Source: Saccharopolyspora rectivirgula DSM 43747 (GTDB lineage Bacteria > Actinomycetota > Actinomycetes > Mycobacteriales > Pseudonocardiaceae). From it: 33,766 nucleotides of DNA. The translations under genes and the position numbers were made by a program. Shown here piece after piece: positions 1 to 10,880 of this stretch. The first letter of the stretch is position 1. Each line of letters starts with the position of its first letter. Below the pieces are notes generated by a model. It had not been told where the DNA came from and did not search any database. It worked only from the letters and a program-made list of their open reading frames with translations. The stretch covers positions 1 to 33,766 of the forward strand of contig NZ_AYJW01000043.1 of the NCBI RefSeq assembly GCF_000497205.1, read 5' to 3'.

Positions 1-798
1 GTTCTGCAGCTGCGACTTCTCGTTCTGGCAGGACACCACCACGCCGGTCGGCACGTGGGTGATGCGCACCGCGGAGTCGGTGGTGTTCACGCTCTGCCCG
101 CCCGGCCCGGAAGAGCGGTAGACGTCGATCCGCAGGTCCTTCTCGTCCACTTCGACCTCGACCTCTTCCGGCTCCGGGTAGACCAGCACGCCGGCCGCCG
201 AGGTGTGCACCCGCCCCTGGGACTCGGTCACCGGGACCCGCTGCACCCGGTGCACACCGCCTTCGAACTTCATCCGCGCCCACACGCCGTCGGGGCTGGT
301 GTCCCCGCTCTTGCTCTTGATGGACACGGTGGCGTCCTTGTAGCCGCCCAGGTCCGACTCGGTGGCGTCCAGCACCTCCGCCCGCCACCCCTTGCGCTCG
401 GCGTAGCGCAGGTACATCCGCAGCAGGTCGGCGGCGAACAGGGCGGACTCCTCGCCTCCTTCACCGGACTTGACCTCCAGCACGACGTCGGAGGAGTCGT
501 GCGGGTCCCGCGGCAGCAGCAGCTCGGTGAGCCGCTCCTCCAGGTGCGGGATCTGCTGCTCGAGCCGCTCGGCCTCCTCCGCGAAAGCCGGGTCCTCGGC
601 GGCGAACTCGCGCGCGGTGGCCAGGTCCGCCCGCACCTGCTCCAGTTCCCGAGCGCAGCGCACCACCGGGGTCAGTTCCGCGTAGCGCCGACCGAGTTTG
701 CGGGCCCTGGCCTGGTCCGCGTGAATGCTCGGATCCGCCAGCTGCTGCTCCAGATCGGCGTACTCGGCGAGCAGCTCTTCAAGCTTGGTGGTCTGCAC
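1..798 (-). CDS. prfA: Peptide chain release factor 1, 3' end cut by window edge
   Basis: Class I release factor that reads UAA and UAG stop codons on the ribosome and triggers peptide release. The reading frame is open to position 1, so 266 codons are visible of a protein usually about 355-360 aa. The family's key motifs are present. The tripeptide PVT at residues 189-191 sits in the context VPVTESQGR, equivalent to the RF1 'anticodon' motif P(A/V)T. The GGQ catalytic motif is at residues 233-235, the same numbering as in E. coli RF1. The N-terminal 100 residues are the charged helical PCRF part. The GTG start (798-796) is chosen because GAAGAGGA lies just upstream and the protein then begins [10 protein letters not shown]. 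It lies 93 bp downstream of rpmE on the same strand, a common actinobacterial order; prmC would be expected beyond the window. The C-terminal domain is not visible. Confidence 0.96.
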   Translation of the reverse strand, partial: MQTTKLEELLAEYADLEQQLADPSIHADQARARKLGRRYAELTPVVRCARELEQVRADLATAREFAAEDPAFAEEAERLEQQIPHLEERLTELLLPRDPHDSSDVVLEVKSGEGGEESALFAADLLRMYLRYAERKGWRAEVLDATESDLGGYKDATVSIKSKSGDTSPDGVWARMKFEGGVHRVQRVPVTESQGRVHTSAAGVLVYPEPEEVEVEVDEKDLRIDVYRSSGPGGQSVNTTDSAVRITHVPTGVVVSCQNEKSQLQN

Positions 799-891
799 TG
801 GCGATCCTCTTCACTTCGGGGGACGGGCAACATGCGAAACGGCGCCCGCCCCCGGGCACTTCCCTCCCGAGGACAGACGCCGTTGCAGCAG

Positions 892-1122
892 CTACTTCTT
901 CTTGCTGTTGGCCTTCGGCCGACGCCCGTAGCGCGCCTCGAACCGGGCCACGCGGCCACCCGTGTCCAGGATCTTCTGCTTGCCCGTGTAGAACGGGTGG
1001 CAGTTGGAGCAAACTTCGACGGTGATGTGACCGCTGGTCTTGGTGCTGCGGGTGGTGAAGCTGTTGCCGCAGCTGCAGACCACCTCGGTCACCACGTACT
1101 CGGGGTGAATTCCACTCTTCAA
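892..1122 (-). CDS. rpmE: 50S ribosomal protein L31, zinc-binding type
   Basis: Small ribosomal protein of the large subunit, 76 aa, close to the usual 70-77 aa. It begins MKSGIHPEY and contains the hallmark [18 protein letters not shown] followed by a lysine-rich tail. Cysteines at residues 16, 18, 38 and 41 form the CxC...CxxC zinc ribbon, so this is the zinc-containing (C+) paralogue rather than the zinc-free form induced by Zur under zinc limitation. The start is TTG (1122-1120). AGAGAGGA lies 7 nt upstream and the conserved N-terminus begins exactly there, whereas a longer frame would add a non-conserved extension. It lies upstream of prfA on the same strand and could be co-transcribed with it. 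The 93-bp gap contains an AACGGCG...CGCCGTT pair that may fold. Confidence 0.95.
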   Translation of the reverse strand: MKSGIHPEYVVTEVVCSCGNSFTTRSTKTSGHITVEVCSNCHPFYTGKQKILDTGGRVARFEARYGRRPKANSKKK

Positions 1123-1373
1123 CGCCTTGTCCTCTCTACTCGGCCGCCGGGTCCCGCCAGCCATTGCCGCCGACGGGTGAACCGGTGCCAGCACCCAATC
1201 TGGCATTTTGCCAGACCAGGGCTGCTCGACCTCAACGCGGGGAACGCGCCCGGCTATTCCAGGCAGCTCCGAAGCAGTTTCGAATACCGCCTGGCGCAAA
1301 TCCGATACCGCCCACCGAACAACGACCACCGGGCGGTGCGTGCGCACCGCGAACGCGGGGCATCCTCTACAGC

Positions 1374-1766
1374 ATGCTCTGTCCGCTCTTTGGACGGCTC
1401 ACCGTGTGGACCTGGACGCTGCTGCCGCTGCTGTTCCTCGGCAGCGCCATGGGCGTCGCCGCGGCCCTGGACCTGCTCTGGCACGAGCACCAGGAGATCA
1501 ACCACGAGCTGGTGCTGTCCGCCCAGCTGCTCCTCGGCGGCTCCGCGGCGCTCACCCTGCTGACCGGGCAGCACGTCGACTGGCGACTGGCCAAGCCCTG
1601 GCAGCTGCTCCGCTACGGCTACCCCGTCGTGCTGTTCACCACCGCGCTGTGCACCGACACCGTGCAGCTCTCGATGGCCACCAGCCTGGCCGTCGGCTCC
1701 GTGGCCGCCGCCCTGCTGGGGGTGCTGCTGACGCGCGGCCACCGGAACACCGCGGCCTGCGCGTAG
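1374..1766 (+). CDS. Small hydrophobic membrane protein, unknown function
   Basis: A 130-aa protein with about four hydrophobic stretches: residues ~10-33, ~45-65, ~83-98 and ~103-122, separated by short polar turns. It is therefore probably an integral membrane protein. I do not recognise the family. ATG 1374 is used because the frame upstream of it is proline/arginine-rich and unlike a real N-terminus; only a weak GCGGGG precedes it. It is the only plus-strand gene in the first 10 kb. It points toward rho and shares a hairpin with it at the convergent ends. The overlapping minus-strand frame encodes a glutamine/histidine-rich shadow without protein-like features. Existence is moderately supported by hydrophobic periodicity only. 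Confidence 0.6.
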   Translation: MLCPLFGRLTVWTWTLLPLLFLGSAMGVAAALDLLWHEHQEINHELVLSAQLLLGGSAALTLLTGQHVDWRLAKPWQLLRYGYPVVLFTTALCTDTVQLSMATSLAVGSVAAALLGVLLTRGHRNTAACA

Positions 1767-1780
1767 CGCGGGCCCGCACG

Positions 1781-1819
1781 AAAAGGGCCGGGCCCGGACG
1801 AACCGCCCGAGCCCGGCCC
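1781..1819 (-). terminator. Intrinsic terminator after rho
   Basis: Arms at 1785-1797 and 1807-1819 form a 13-bp GC-rich stem with one G-T pair and a 9-nt loop. Read on the minus strand it is followed by TTTT (complement of 1781-1784). It lies 13 bp past the rho stop and also separates rho from the convergent membrane-protein gene. Confidence 0.75.
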
Positions 1820-1831
1820 CACATCGGGAAC

Positions 1832-3688
1832 TCAGTCCTCGTCCTTGCCCGGTGCGCCCTTGGCGACCTGCATCAAGAACTCGATGTTGGTCGAAGTCTT
1901 GCGCAACCGGTCCTGCAGCAGTTCGAGCGCCTGCTGGCTGTCCAGCGCGGCCAGCACCCGACGCAGCTTGTGGGTGACCGCCAGCTCGTCCGGGGACAGC
2001 AGGATCTCCTCGCGACGCGTGCTGGAGGCGTCCACATCGACCGCGGGGAACAGCCGCTTGTCGGCCAGCTTGCGGTCCAGCTTCAGCTCCGCGTTACCGG
2101 TTCCCTTGAACTCCTCGAAGATGACGGTGTCCATGGTGGAACCGGTTTCCACCAGAGCGGTGGCGAAGATCGTCAGCGAGCCGCCGTTCTCGATGTTGCG
2201 GGCCGCGCCGAGGAACCGCTTCGGCGGGTACAGCGCGGTGGAGTCGACACCACCGGACAGGATCCGCCCGGACGCCGGCGCCGCCAAGTTGTAGGCGCGG
2301 CCGAGCCTGGTGATCGAGTCCAGCAGCACGACCACGTCGTGGCCCATCTCCACCAGTCGCTTGGCCCGCTCGATGGACAGCTCGGCGACCGTGGTGTGGT
2401 CCGACGGCGGACGGTCGAAGGTGGAGGCGATCACCTCGCCCTTCACCGACCGCTGCATGTCGGTGACCTCTTCCGGGCGCTCGTCGGCCAGCACCACCAT
2501 CAGGTGGCACTCCGGGTTGTTGGTGGTGATCGCGTTCGCGATCGCCTGCAGGACCATCGTCTTACCGGCCTTCGGCGGGGAGACGATCAGGGCGCGCTGG
2601 CCCTTGCCCACCGGCATGACCAGGTCGATGATGCGACCGGTCAGCTGGTTCGGCTCGGTCTCCAGCCGCAACCGCTCGTTCGGGTACAGCGGCGTCAGCT
2701 TGTGGAACTCCGGGCGGTTCTTCGCCGTCTCCGGGTCCAAACCGTTGATCGAGTCGACCCGAACCAGCGGGTTGAACTTCTGCCGCGGCTGCTCACCTTC
2801 CCGCGGCTGGCGGATCATGCCCTTGATGGCGTCACCGCGGCGCAGCCCGTACTTGCGAACCAGCGACAGCGACACGTACACGTCGTTCGGCCCGGCGAGA
2901 TAACCGGAAGTCCGCACGAACGCGTAGTTCTCCAGCACGTCGAGGATGCCGGCCACCGGCAGCAGCACGTCGTCCTCGCGGACCTCGGGCTCACCGCCAT
3001 CGCCGCGCCCCCGGTTGCGCCGGCGGTCGCGGAACCGGCGACCCCGACGGCGGCCACCTTCCTCCTCGCCGTTGGAGGACTCCTCAGCCCGCTGCGAACG
3101 CTGCTGCTGTTGCTGTTGCTGCTGTTCGTCCTGTCCGCTGGAGTCAGCCGACTGCTGGGCGGAGGAGCCACCCTGCTGACCGCTGCCGCCCCGGGACGAC
3201 CGCCGGCGGCGGCTGCTGCGCCGGTTGTCCTCCTCGCCGCTGGAATCACTGGCCTGCTGGCGGCGGCTGCTGCGACTGCGGGCGGAGGCCGTCCCGTTGT
3301 TGTTCGACTCCGCCGAGGTGCCATCGCTCTTGGCCGCGGAATCCTTGGTCTCGGAGTCGGCCTCGTCAAGGGCAGGCTGCTGGGCACTGGCGGCCTTGTC
3401 CGCGCTGGCCTGGGTTTTCTTCGCGGAGCGAGAGCGCGTAGACGTGCTGCCCCCTTGTTTTTCCTTGATAGCCGCGATCAGGTCACCCTTGCGCAGGCCA
3501 GTCGGATCGATCCCCAGTTCCCCCGCGAGTTGGCGCAGCTCGGCAAGAACCATGCCAGAGAGTCCACCGCGTCGACGCGGGGTGCCGTTGGCCTCAGCTG
3601 CCCCAGCGGTCGACTTTTCGGGTTCCTGCTGGCTAGTCGAAGGGGTGCCGTTGGCTGCCTCGCTGCTCAACAGTTCGGTGTTGCTCAC
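1832..3688 (-). CDS. rho: Transcription termination factor Rho with long low-complexity insertion
   Basis: Hexameric RNA-dependent ATPase that terminates transcription. 618 aa, against ~420 aa in E. coli. Order of parts: a short N-terminal tail; a Rho_N helical domain at ~45-78 ([15 protein letters not shown]...); a disordered insertion at ~80-235 rich in S, R, Q, E and G with eight consecutive glutamines at 189-196; a cold-shock-type RNA-binding domain at ~242-318; and a RecA-like motor with Walker A PPKAGKT (371-377), Walker [14 protein letters not shown] and the conserved GGVD segment. The GTG start (3688-3686) has GGAAGGA 5 nt upstream; an in-frame start 8 codons earlier lacks this support. 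Actinobacterial Rho proteins commonly carry such an insertion, which aids RNA binding. The gene is preceded by a ~760-bp gap before thrB and followed by an intrinsic terminator. Confidence 0.97.
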   Translation of the reverse strand: MSNTELLSSEAANGTPSTSQQEPEKSTAGAAEANGTPRRRGGLSGMVLAELRQLAGELGIDPTGLRKGDLIAAIKEKQGGSTSTRSRSAKKTQASADKAASAQQPALDEADSETKDSAAKSDGTSAESNNNGTASARSRSSRRQQASDSSGEEDNRRSSRRRRSSRGGSGQQGGSSAQQSADSSGQDEQQQQQQQQRSQRAEESSNGEEEGGRRRGRRFRDRRRNRGRGDGGEPEVREDDVLLPVAGILDVLENYAFVRTSGYLAGPNDVYVSLSLVRKYGLRRGDAIKGMIRQPREGEQPRQKFNPLVRVDSINGLDPETAKNRPEFHKLTPLYPNERLRLETEPNQLTGRIIDLVMPVGKGQRALIVSPPKAGKTMVLQAIANAITTNNPECHLMVVLADERPEEVTDMQRSVKGEVIASTFDRPPSDHTTVAELSIERAKRLVEMGHDVVVLLDSITRLGRAYNLAAPASGRILSGGVDSTALYPPKRFLGAARNIENGGSLTIFATALVETGSTMDTVIFEEFKGTGNAELKLDRKLADKRLFPAVDVDASSTRREEILLSPDELAVTHKLRRVLAALDSQQALELLQDRLRKTSTNIEFLMQVAKGAPGKDED

Positions 3689-4451
3689 GAATGTCCTTCC
3701 TGACCGGACCACGTCTCCAACGTGGCCCAGCGGATTGCCCGTCCGCTTGTCTTGCTGAAAACGGACGTCCGGTGTGTGCTACCAGCCCTTGTGCCGGTCG
3801 GATTCCACACGCGCACGCGAGACGACCGACTTCGGTAATGGCTCGGGGAACCAGCAGCACCGGGCAGTGGGAGACACCCGGCTCGCGTGGTTCACGTGCG
3901 ACGCATTTACTCCGATCCACACTTGCCGATGCACGCCCTGCTGCCGCCTCGTTCCAGAAATCCCCCACTCAAATGAGCCCCGAACGGACCCGCCCTGTTC
4001 GCGAACAGGACATCCGCTCGGAAAGCCCCGGGTTCATCGGCCGACGCCGCAGTACGTCGAGGGGCCTCCCCTGGACCTGAGGTCCCCGTTCGATATCAGC
4101 GACGCTGAAGCCGAGGTTCCGGAGCAGCTGCATTGAGTTGACAACTTCTGCCTCGGCCACCGCGACCAGGGAATCCCGCAGTTTGATCTTCACTCGTACC
4201 GAGCGGAGTCAATTGCAGCGGGAATGTGTCCCGGGAAACACGTCCCGGACATGACACCGACGACCTGTGCGCGGTGACTGATTGACCTTGAGGGTAGACG
4301 CCCTGTCATCCAGGTGCAACAACCCCCGGGCTAGTACGCCCACATAGATCATTTCGCCGGCGGCTTCGCTGCAGCCCCGACATCTCCATTTGTACCACTC
4401 AACACCGGCGCAAGCGTCCGCGGGTTCCGCCGAACAGCCCAACCGGAGCAA
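3689..4451 (-). other. Long rho upstream/leader region without a confident gene
   Basis: About 760 bp between rho and thrB, both on the minus strand. A perfect small hairpin, CCACGT-5 nt-ACGTGG (3709-3725), lies ~20 nt upstream of the rho start next to its ribosome-binding site. A 16-bp palindrome lies at 3994-4009. A minus-strand frame at 4193-3969 (74 codons, GTG start, MKIKLRDSLVAVAEAEVVNS...) has roughly 70% G/C third positions, lower than neighbouring genes, and no clear ribosome-binding site, so I do not call it a gene. I could not place a convincing promoter. Confidence 0.5.
3994..4009. promoter_or_regulatory. Perfect 16-bp palindrome in the rho upstream region
   Basis: CCTGTTCGCGAACAGG is a complete inverted repeat about 310 bp upstream of the rho start. 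It has the half-site spacing of a dimeric regulator site but the order GTTC-N2-GAAC, not the GAAC-N4-GTTC of an actinobacterial LexA box. The binding protein is unknown. Confidence 0.4.
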
Positions 4452-5363
4452 TCACGGCTGCTCCACCCGCACCCCGTCCTGATCGACAGGAGCGGGCAAC
4501 ACCCGGACTCCTTCCGGCACCAACCCGTCCGGCAGCGCACCGCCCTCCGGCAAGGCGAGCACGGTGGGCCCGGCCCCGGACACCGCCGCCGGAACCCCCT
4601 GCGCCCGCAGCTTGCGCACCAGCGCGAGGGTCTCCGGCCAAGCCGGCTCCCGGTAGTCCTGGTGCAGCCGGTCCTCGGTGGCCGCCAGCAGCAGCCTCGG
4701 ATCCCGGGTGAACGCGTGCACCGCCAACGCCGCCCGGCTGGCGGCGAACGCCGCATCGGCGTGCGGCACCTGGGCGGGCAGCAGCCCCCGCGTGGTGTGC
4801 GTGGCGGACTCCGTCTCCGGCACCAGCACCACCGGCTGCACGTCCGGGTGCACCGGCATGCGGGCCGCGCTGAACCGCCCGCCCTCGTTCCAGGCGATGA
4901 CGAACCCGCCGAACAAGCTGGCCGCGACGTTGTCCGCGTGCCCTTCCCAGTCCGCGGTCAACTGCAGCAGCTGCTCCAGGTTCCCGGGGTCCCGCAGGTC
5001 CCGCCCGGCCAACGCGTAGGCCGCGGCCGCACCGGTGACGATCGCAGCCGCCGAAGACCCCATCCCCCGCGAGTGCGGAATGGTGTTCTCGCAGCGCAAC
5101 CGCAACGCCGGGGCGGGCAACCCCAACTCGGCCAACGCCTTGTGGAGGACCCGCACCACCAGGTGCCGCTCGTCCTCCGGCACCCGACCGGCCCCCTCGC
5201 CGGAAACCGACACCGAAGCGGTCCCCGGCTCACCGTCGGCGACCGCGACCTCGACCCGGTCGTAGCAGGACAACGCCATGCCCAGGGTGTCGAACCCCGA
5301 GCCGAGGTTGGCCGTGGAAGCCGGTACGGTGATCCGCACCGCGGAAAGAGGAAGATCGCTCAC
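4452..5363 (-). CDS. thrB: Homoserine kinase
   Basis: Phosphorylates homoserine to O-phosphohomoserine in threonine synthesis, cytoplasmic. 303 aa, normal for the family. GHMP kinase motifs are visible: substrate-side motif [14 protein letters not shown] (15-28), ATP-binding loop [11 protein letters not shown] (95-105), and the C-terminal GHMP motif [12 protein letters not shown]. The GTG start overlaps the thrC stop by 4 nt (GTGA-type junction), indicating translational coupling. An out-of-frame extension farther upstream is an artefact of reading through thrC. It is the last gene of the argS-lysA-hom-thrC-thrB series; the next gene on the strand, rho, begins ~760 bp away. No strong U-tract terminator is seen downstream. 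Confidence 0.96.
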   Translation of the reverse strand: MSDLPLSAVRITVPASTANLGSGFDTLGMALSCYDRVEVAVADGEPGTASVSVSGEGAGRVPEDERHLVVRVLHKALAELGLPAPALRLRCENTIPHSRGMGSSAAAIVTGAAAAYALAGRDLRDPGNLEQLLQLTADWEGHADNVAASLFGGFVIAWNEGGRFSAARMPVHPDVQPVVLVPETESATHTTRGLLPAQVPHADAAFAASRAALAVHAFTRDPRLLLAATEDRLHQDYREPAWPETLALVRKLRAQGVPAAVSGAGPTVLALPEGGALPDGLVPEGVRVLPAPVDQDGVRVEQP

Positions 5364-6445
5364 ACCAGCTCCAGCGCGTTCGCCACCGCTTGCGGGTCCA
5401 CCGGCAGCGGCTCCACCTCGGTCATGCTGGACAGCGCCGTGTCCGGGTCCTTCAACCCGTGCCCGGTCACCGTGCACACCACCACCGAACCGGACGGCAA
5501 GCGACCGTCCTCGGCCGTGGCCAGCAGGCCGGCCACGCTGGCCGCGGAAGCCGGCTCGACGAACACGCCCTCGCGGGAAGCCAGCAGCCGGTACGCCGCC
5601 AGGATTTCCTCGTCGGTGACCGCGGCAAACAGGCCGTTCGACTCCTCCTTGGCGGTCACCGCCTTCTGCCAGGACGCCGGGCTGCCCACCCGGATGGCGG
5701 TGGCCACGGTCTCCGGCTTCTCCACCGGGTGGCCGTGCACCAGCGGCGCAGCCCCCGCCGCCTGGAAACCGAACATGCGCGGCGTCCGGTCGATCAGGCC
5801 GTCCCGGGCGTACTCCTGGTAGCCCATCCAGTAGGCCGTGATGTTCCCGGCGTTGCCCACCGGCAGGCAGTGCACGTCCGGGGCGCGACCGAGCACGTCG
5901 CAGATCTCGAACGCCGCGGTCTTCTGCCCCTCCAACCGCACCGGGTTGACCGAGTTGACCAGGGTCACCGGGTGCTCGGCAGCGGTCTTGCGGGCCAGCT
6001 CCAAGCAATCGTCGAAGTTGCCCTGCACCTGCAGGATCTTCGCGCCGTGCGCGACCGCCTGGGCCAGCTTGCCCAGCGCGATCTTGCCCTCCGGGACCAG
6101 CACCGCAGAGATCAGCCCGGCCCGCGTGGCGTACGCCGCCGCCGACGCCGACGTGTTGCCCGTGGACGCGCAGATCACCGCTTGGCTCCCCGCGGCCAGG
6201 GCGTGGGTGATCGCCACGGTCATGCCGCGGTCCTTGAACGAGCCCGTGGGGTTGGCCCCCTCCACCTTCAGGTACACCTCGCTGCCGGTCAGCTCCGACA
6301 GGTGCGGGGCGGCCACCAGCGGCGTGTTGCCCTCGTGCAAGGTCACCACGCGCGCCCCCTCGGGGACCTCGATCCGGTCCTGGTAAGCGGCGATCAGGCC
6401 GGGCCACCCGGCGCGCACCGGAGCGCCCTGGGGGTTCAACGTCAC
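5360..6445 (-). CDS. thrC: Threonine synthase
   Basis: PLP enzyme converting O-phosphohomoserine to threonine. 361 aa, the short actinobacterial type. The Schiff-base lysine is K71 in [11 protein letters not shown], and the phosphate-binding loop of PLP is GNAGNI. The pocket motif [14 protein letters not shown] matches fold-type II enzymes. The GTG start (6445-6443) overlaps the hom stop by 4 nt and the stop overlaps thrB by 4 nt, so hom-thrC-thrB are translationally coupled and supply consecutive steps of one pathway. Nothing unusual is seen in catalytic residues. Confidence 0.97.
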   Translation of the reverse strand: MTLNPQGAPVRAGWPGLIAAYQDRIEVPEGARVVTLHEGNTPLVAAPHLSELTGSEVYLKVEGANPTGSFKDRGMTVAITHALAAGSQAVICASTGNTSASAAAYATRAGLISAVLVPEGKIALGKLAQAVAHGAKILQVQGNFDDCLELARKTAAEHPVTLVNSVNPVRLEGQKTAAFEICDVLGRAPDVHCLPVGNAGNITAYWMGYQEYARDGLIDRTPRMFGFQAAGAAPLVHGHPVEKPETVATAIRVGSPASWQKAVTAKEESNGLFAAVTDEEILAAYRLLASREGVFVEPASAASVAGLLATAEDGRLPSGSVVVCTVTGHGLKDPDTALSSMTEVEPLPVDPQAVANALELV

Positions 6446-7746
6446 GACGGTTCACCTTCCACACGCATCACACTGACCACTTCGCGCACCACCGGAAGCT
6501 GCGCGATCTTGTCCACGGTGGACCTCAATGCGGCCTCCGGGGCGCTGTGGGTGACCACCACCAAGTTGGCGTCCGCACCGCGCCCCTGCTGCCGCACCAC
6601 CGAAATGCTCACGCCGTGCTCGTTGAACGTGGCCGCGACCTGCGACAGCACACCGGGTTTGTCCTCGACGTCGATGCTGATGTGGTAGCGGGTCGGGGTC
6701 TCCCCGATCGGGCGCACCGGCAGCTGGGCGTACGCCGACTCCCGCGGGCCCCGGCCGGCGACCACGATGTTGCGGGCGACCGCGACGAGGTCCCCCAGCA
6801 CCGCGCTGGCGGTCGGCGCACCACCGGCGCCCTGCCCGTAGAACATCAACTGCCCGGCGGCCTCGGCCTCCACGAAGACCGCGTTGAACGCGTCGCCCAC
6901 CCCGGCCAGCGGGTGGCTGCGCGGGATCATCGCCGGGTACACCCGGGCCGACACCGACTCCGAACCGTCCTCGTCGACCACCCGTTCGCAGATGGCCAGC
7001 AGCTTCACCGTCCGGTCCAGCGACCGGGCCGCCGCGAACACCCCCGGCGTGATCCCCGAGATCCCCTCCCGGTACACGTCGCTGGCCGTCACCCTGGTGT
7101 GGAACGCCAGCGAAGCCAGGATCGCCGCCTTCGCCGCCGCGTCGAACCCGTCGACGTCAGCGGTCGGGTCCGCTTCCGCGTACCCCAGCCGGCCGGCCTC
7201 CTCCAGCGTCTCGGCGTAACCGGCGCCGCTGCTGTCCATCGCCGACAGGATGTAGTTCGTCGTCCCGTTGACGATGCCCATCACCCGGTTGATCCGGTCC
7301 CCGGCCAGCGACTCGCGCAGCGGGCGCAGCAGCGGGATCGCCCCCGCCACCGCGGCCTCGAAGTAGATGTCCGCGCCGTGCTCGTCAGCCGCCGCGTACA
7401 GCTCCGAGCCGTACTCGGCCAACAGCGCCTTGTTCGCGGTCACCACCGACTTGCCGGACTTGAGCGCGCGCAGCAGCAGCGACCGGGCCGGCTCAATCCC
7501 GCCGATCAGCTCCACCACCACGTCGACGTCCCCGTCCACCAGCGCGGACGCGTCCGTGGTCAACAGGTGCTCGGGCACCTCCGGGTGCTTGTCCGGCCGG
7601 CGCACCGCCACCCCGGTCACCTGCACCGGGGCCCCGGTTCGAGCCGCGAAGTCCTCCGGCTGGTTCTGCAACAACCGCAGCACCTCACTGCCGACGGTGC
7701 CGCAGCCCAATAACGCGACCCTGATCGGTTCACGAGCCTCGATCAC
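6442..7746 (-). CDS. hom: Homoserine dehydrogenase with ACT domain
   Basis: Reduces aspartate semialdehyde to homoserine with NAD(P)H, the branch point toward threonine and methionine. 434 aa. The Rossmann motif GCGTVG is at 14-19. The catalytic domain contains NGTTNYILS and the [16 protein letters not shown] segment. A C-terminal ACT domain, beginning near [19 protein letters not shown] (~350-425), is the family's site for threonine feedback. The GTG start directly follows the lysA stop with no intervening base. It is coupled to thrC at the other end by a 4-nt overlap. Confidence 0.97.
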   Translation of the reverse strand: MIEAREPIRVALLGCGTVGSEVLRLLQNQPEDFAARTGAPVQVTGVAVRRPDKHPEVPEHLLTTDASALVDGDVDVVVELIGGIEPARSLLLRALKSGKSVVTANKALLAEYGSELYAAADEHGADIYFEAAVAGAIPLLRPLRESLAGDRINRVMGIVNGTTNYILSAMDSSGAGYAETLEEAGRLGYAEADPTADVDGFDAAAKAAILASLAFHTRVTASDVYREGISGITPGVFAAARSLDRTVKLLAICERVVDEDGSESVSARVYPAMIPRSHPLAGVGDAFNAVFVEAEAAGQLMFYGQGAGGAPTASAVLGDLVAVARNIVVAGRGPRESAYAQLPVRPIGETPTRYHISIDVEDKPGVLSQVAATFNEHGVSISVVRQQGRGADANLVVVTHSAPEAALRSTVDKIAQLPVVREVVSVMRVEGEPS

Positions 7747-9165
7747 TCACACCTCCAGCCGGAGCAGGTCGTCCTCGGTCTCCCTGCGCAGCAGCAACCG
7801 CGCTTGACCGTCCCGGACCGCCACCACCGCCGGGCGCAACAACCGGTTGTAGTTGCTGGCCATCGAGTAGCAGTACGCACCGGTGGCGGCCACCGCGAGC
7901 AGGTCTCCCGGAGCAATGTCCTCCGGCAGCCAGCAGTCTCGCACCACTACGTCACCGGATTCACAGTGTTTGCCCACGATGCGGGACAGGACCGGGCCGC
8001 CTTCCGCGCGACGGGACACCAGCCGACTGTCGTAGACCGCGTCGTACAGCGGGGTGCGGATGTTGTCGCTCATCCCGCCGTCCACGCTGATGTAGCGGCG
8101 CTGGGCGCCCCCGTCCAGCGAAACGTCCTTGATGGTGCCGACCTCGTAGAGCGTCACCATCCCCGGCCCCACGATGGCCCGGCCCGGTTCCACCGAGATC
8201 CGCGGCTGGGGGATCCCGGCCTCCTCGGCCTCGCGCTGCACGATCTCCCGCAACCGGCGGGCCAGCTCCGCCGGCGGCAGCGGGTCGTCCTGGGCGGTGT
8301 AGGCGATGCCGAGCCCACCGCCCAAATCCACAATGGAGGCCTCGGCGAGGGCTTCCGCCCCGTGCTCCTGCCGCAGCTGCGCCAACAGCTGGACGACCCG
8401 GTGCGCGGCCAGCTCGAACCCGTCCACCTGGAAGATCTGCGAACCGATGTGGCTGTGCAGGCCGGCCAGCACCAGCGACGGGGCCTTCACCACGCGGCGC
8501 ACCGCCTCCGCGGCGTCCCCGCTGGCCAGCGAGAACCCGAACTTCTGGTCCTCGTGGGCGGTGGCGATGAACTCGTGCGTGTGCGCCTCCACCCCGACGG
8601 TGACCCGCACCAGGACCTTCTGCCGCGCCCCCAACTCCTTGGCGACGTCTTCCAGGCGGGCGATCTCGTAGAACGAGTCGACCACGATCAGGCCGACCCC
8701 GGCCCGCACCGCGGCGGTCAGCTCGGCCAGCGACTTGTTGTTGCCGTGGAAGGCGATCCGCTCCGGCGGGAACCCGGCCCGCAGCGCGACGGACAGCTCA
8801 CCGCCGCTGCACACGTCCAGGCTCAGCCCCTCTTCGGCCACCCACTGCGCCAATTTGACGCTCAAGAACGCCTTCGCCGCGTAGTGCACCGCGGCCGGGT
8901 CGCCGAACGCCTCGGCGTACTCCCGGCAGCGGGAGCGGAAATCGGCCTCGTCCAGCACGAACAGCGGGGTGCCGAACTCCTCGGCGAGATCGCGGACGTC
9001 CAGCCCGGCGACGCGGACGACCCCGTCCTGCCCGCGGGCGCAGTTCCGCGGCCACACCGCCGGGTGCAGCCGGTCCAGCTCCTCGGGACCGTCCGGGACG
9101 GGGCCTGCGGTGTTGCCGGGCGGCACAACATCGGCATGCCGGGGTCCGGCGGGATGGGCGCGCAT
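7747..9165 (-). CDS. lysA: Diaminopimelate decarboxylase
   Basis: PLP enzyme that decarboxylates meso-diaminopimelate to lysine, the last step of lysine synthesis. 472 aa. The PLP lysine is K98 in HYAAKAF of the alanine-racemase-like barrel. The glycine-rich [13 protein letters not shown] and [10 protein letters not shown] segments bind the cofactor phosphate. The HCESGDVV motif contributes the second-subunit active-site cysteine and glutamate. The ATG start (9165-9163) has GAAGGAG 8 nt upstream. It lies 46 bp after argS and abuts hom, continuing the argS-lysA-hom-thrC-thrB arrangement typical of actinobacteria. Confidence 0.97.
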   Translation of the reverse strand: MRAHPAGPRHADVVPPGNTAGPVPDGPEELDRLHPAVWPRNCARGQDGVVRVAGLDVRDLAEEFGTPLFVLDEADFRSRCREYAEAFGDPAAVHYAAKAFLSVKLAQWVAEEGLSLDVCSGGELSVALRAGFPPERIAFHGNNKSLAELTAAVRAGVGLIVVDSFYEIARLEDVAKELGARQKVLVRVTVGVEAHTHEFIATAHEDQKFGFSLASGDAAEAVRRVVKAPSLVLAGLHSHIGSQIFQVDGFELAAHRVVQLLAQLRQEHGAEALAEASIVDLGGGLGIAYTAQDDPLPPAELARRLREIVQREAEEAGIPQPRISVEPGRAIVGPGMVTLYEVGTIKDVSLDGGAQRRYISVDGGMSDNIRTPLYDAVYDSRLVSRRAEGGPVLSRIVGKHCESGDVVVRDCWLPEDIAPGDLLAVAATGAYCYSMASNYNRLLRPAVVAVRDGQARLLLRRETEDDLLRLEV

Positions 9166-9211
9166 GGCTACGGCTCCTTCAAACCAGCCCGCCAGGAGCG
9201 GACTCTCGTCT

Positions 9212-10873
9212 TCACATCTGTTCCGGTGCGCTTACACCCAGCAGCCCGAGACCGTTGGCGAGCACCTGCCGCGTCGCCTCGCACAGGTGCAGCCGGGCGA
9301 TCGTCAGCGGGCTCGCCTGGTCGTCACCGGGCTGCAGCACCCGGCAGGCGTCGTAGAACTTGTGGTAGGCGCTGGCCAGGTCCTCCAGGTAGCGCGCGAC
9401 CCGGTGCGGTTCCCGCAACTGGGCCGCCGAACGCACCACTCGCGGGTACTCGCCGAGGGTGCGGATCAGGTCGCCCTCCCGTTCGTGGGTGAGCAGCGAC
9501 AGGTCGGCGTCTTCCACCGATCCCCGGTCGATCCCCAGGGAAGCGGCGTTGCGCTGCAGCGACGACAGCCTGGCGTGCGCGTACTGAACGTAGAACACCG
9601 GGTTCTCGTTCGTCCGCTTGCTGATCAGGTCCAGGTCGATGTCCACTGCCGAATCCACAGAGGAGCGGAGCAGCGAGTAGCGGGCGGCGTCCACCCCGAC
9701 CGCCTCGACCAGGTCCTCGATGGTCACCACGGTGCCCGCGCGTTTGCTCATCCGCACCGGCTTGCCGTCGCGGACCAGGTTAACCATCTGTCCGATCAGG
9801 ACCTCGACCACGTCCGGGTCGTTGCCCAGCGCCGCGGCAGCGTCCTTCAACCGGGAGATGTAGCCGTGGTGGTCGGCGCCCAGCATGTAGATGCACAGCT
9901 GGAAACCGCGGCGCAGCTTGTCCCGCAGGTAAGCGATGTCACCGGCGATGTAGGCGGGCCGGCCATCGCTCTTGAGCACCACCCGGTCCTTGTCGTCGTC
10001 GAACTCGCTGGACCGCAGCCACCAGGCGCCGTCGGCGAAGTAGACGTACCCGGACTTCTTCAGCTGCTCCACCACCTCGGTCACCGCACCGGAGGTGTGC
10101 AGCGAGTCCTCGTGGAAGAACACGTCGAAATCGGTGCCGAACTCGTGCAGGCTCTGCTTGATCTCCTCGAACATCAAGCCCACGCCGTCCCGGCGGAACG
10201 TCTCGTGCTGCTCCTGCTCCGGCCGGCTCAGCACGTCCGGGTTCGCCTGCACCACCTTGTCGGCGATCTCCTTGACGTAGGCGCCCCCGTAGCCGTCCTC
10301 CGGGATCGGCTCGCCCTTGGCGGCGGCGATCATCGAGCGCACGAACCGGTCGATCTGGGCGCCGGCGTCGTTGAAGTAGTACTCGCGGGTCACCTCCGCG
10401 CCCTGGGCGCTCAGCAACCGGCCCAGCGCGTCGCCCACGGCGGCCCAGCGGGTGCCGCCGAGGTGGATGGGGCCGGTCGGGTTCGCCGAGACGAACTCCA
10501 GGTTGATCCGGACCCCCTGGTACAGGTCTCCACGCCCGTACTCGGAGCCGCGGGTGAGCACCTCGCGCACGATCTGCCCCTGGGCGTCCGCGGCCAGTCG
10601 CAGGTTCAGGAAGCCCGGCCCGGCCACCTCGGCCGAGGCGATCGCATCGCTGGCCGCCAGCGCCTCGGCCAACCAGCCGGCGAGATCGCGCGGCGCGACC
10701 CCGACCTTCTTGGCGACCTGCATGGCGAGGTTGGTCGCATAGTCCCCGTGCTCGGGATTGCGGGGACGCTCCACCTTCACCGTCTCCGGCAGGACCGAAG
10801 TGTCCAGGCCTTTCGCGGCAAGGGTTTCAACGGCTGTGTTGCGAACCAATTCTGCAAGCGCGGCGGGAGTCAC
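9212..10873 (-). CDS. argS: Arginyl-tRNA synthetase
   Basis: Class Ia synthetase charging tRNA-Arg. 553 aa from the chosen start. The N-terminal Add-1 domain precedes the HIGH-like signature HLGG in [14 protein letters not shown]. The KMSKS-like loop is RMSKRAGT. The C-terminal DALR anticodon-binding domain ends GVSAPEQM, the usual terminus. I choose GTG 10873-10871 (MTPAALAEL) over a frame 13 codons longer because a -10-like TAAACT ends 7 nt before this GTG, suggesting a leaderless mRNA. It heads the lysA-hom-thrC-thrB series. By coincidence or selection, a tRNA-Arg gene lies ~3 kb away. Confidence 0.95.
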   Translation of the reverse strand: MTPAALAELVRNTAVETLAAKGLDTSVLPETVKVERPRNPEHGDYATNLAMQVAKKVGVAPRDLAGWLAEALAASDAIASAEVAGPGFLNLRLAADAQGQIVREVLTRGSEYGRGDLYQGVRINLEFVSANPTGPIHLGGTRWAAVGDALGRLLSAQGAEVTREYYFNDAGAQIDRFVRSMIAAAKGEPIPEDGYGGAYVKEIADKVVQANPDVLSRPEQEQHETFRRDGVGLMFEEIKQSLHEFGTDFDVFFHEDSLHTSGAVTEVVEQLKKSGYVYFADGAWWLRSSEFDDDKDRVVLKSDGRPAYIAGDIAYLRDKLRRGFQLCIYMLGADHHGYISRLKDAAAALGNDPDVVEVLIGQMVNLVRDGKPVRMSKRAGTVVTIEDLVEAVGVDAARYSLLRSSVDSAVDIDLDLISKRTNENPVFYVQYAHARLSSLQRNAASLGIDRGSVEDADLSLLTHEREGDLIRTLGEYPRVVRSAAQLREPHRVARYLEDLASAYHKFYDACRVLQPGDDQASPLTIARLHLCEATRQVLANGLGLLGVSAPEQM

Positions 10874-10880
10874 CCTATGC

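Noticed and set aside
3100-3130. CTG/TTG-type triplet repeat as a microsatellite locus
   Set aside because: It is in frame within rho and encodes the poly-glutamine run; reported as part of Rho instead.
1208-3703. Very long open plus-strand frame opposite rho
   Set aside because: Antisense shadow of rho in high-GC DNA. Its translation is repetitive R/Q/A/L without domains, while the minus strand encodes an unmistakable Rho.
3994-4009. Palindrome as a LexA SOS box
   Set aside because: Half-sites are in the reverse order (GTTC-N2-GAAC) and spacing differs from the actinobacterial GAAC-N4-GTTC box.
4209-4451. 80-codon minus-strand frame directly after thrB
   Set aside because: No ribosome-binding site or family resemblance, and its first part overlaps the thrB end. 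It looks like read-through of an out-of-frame sequence.
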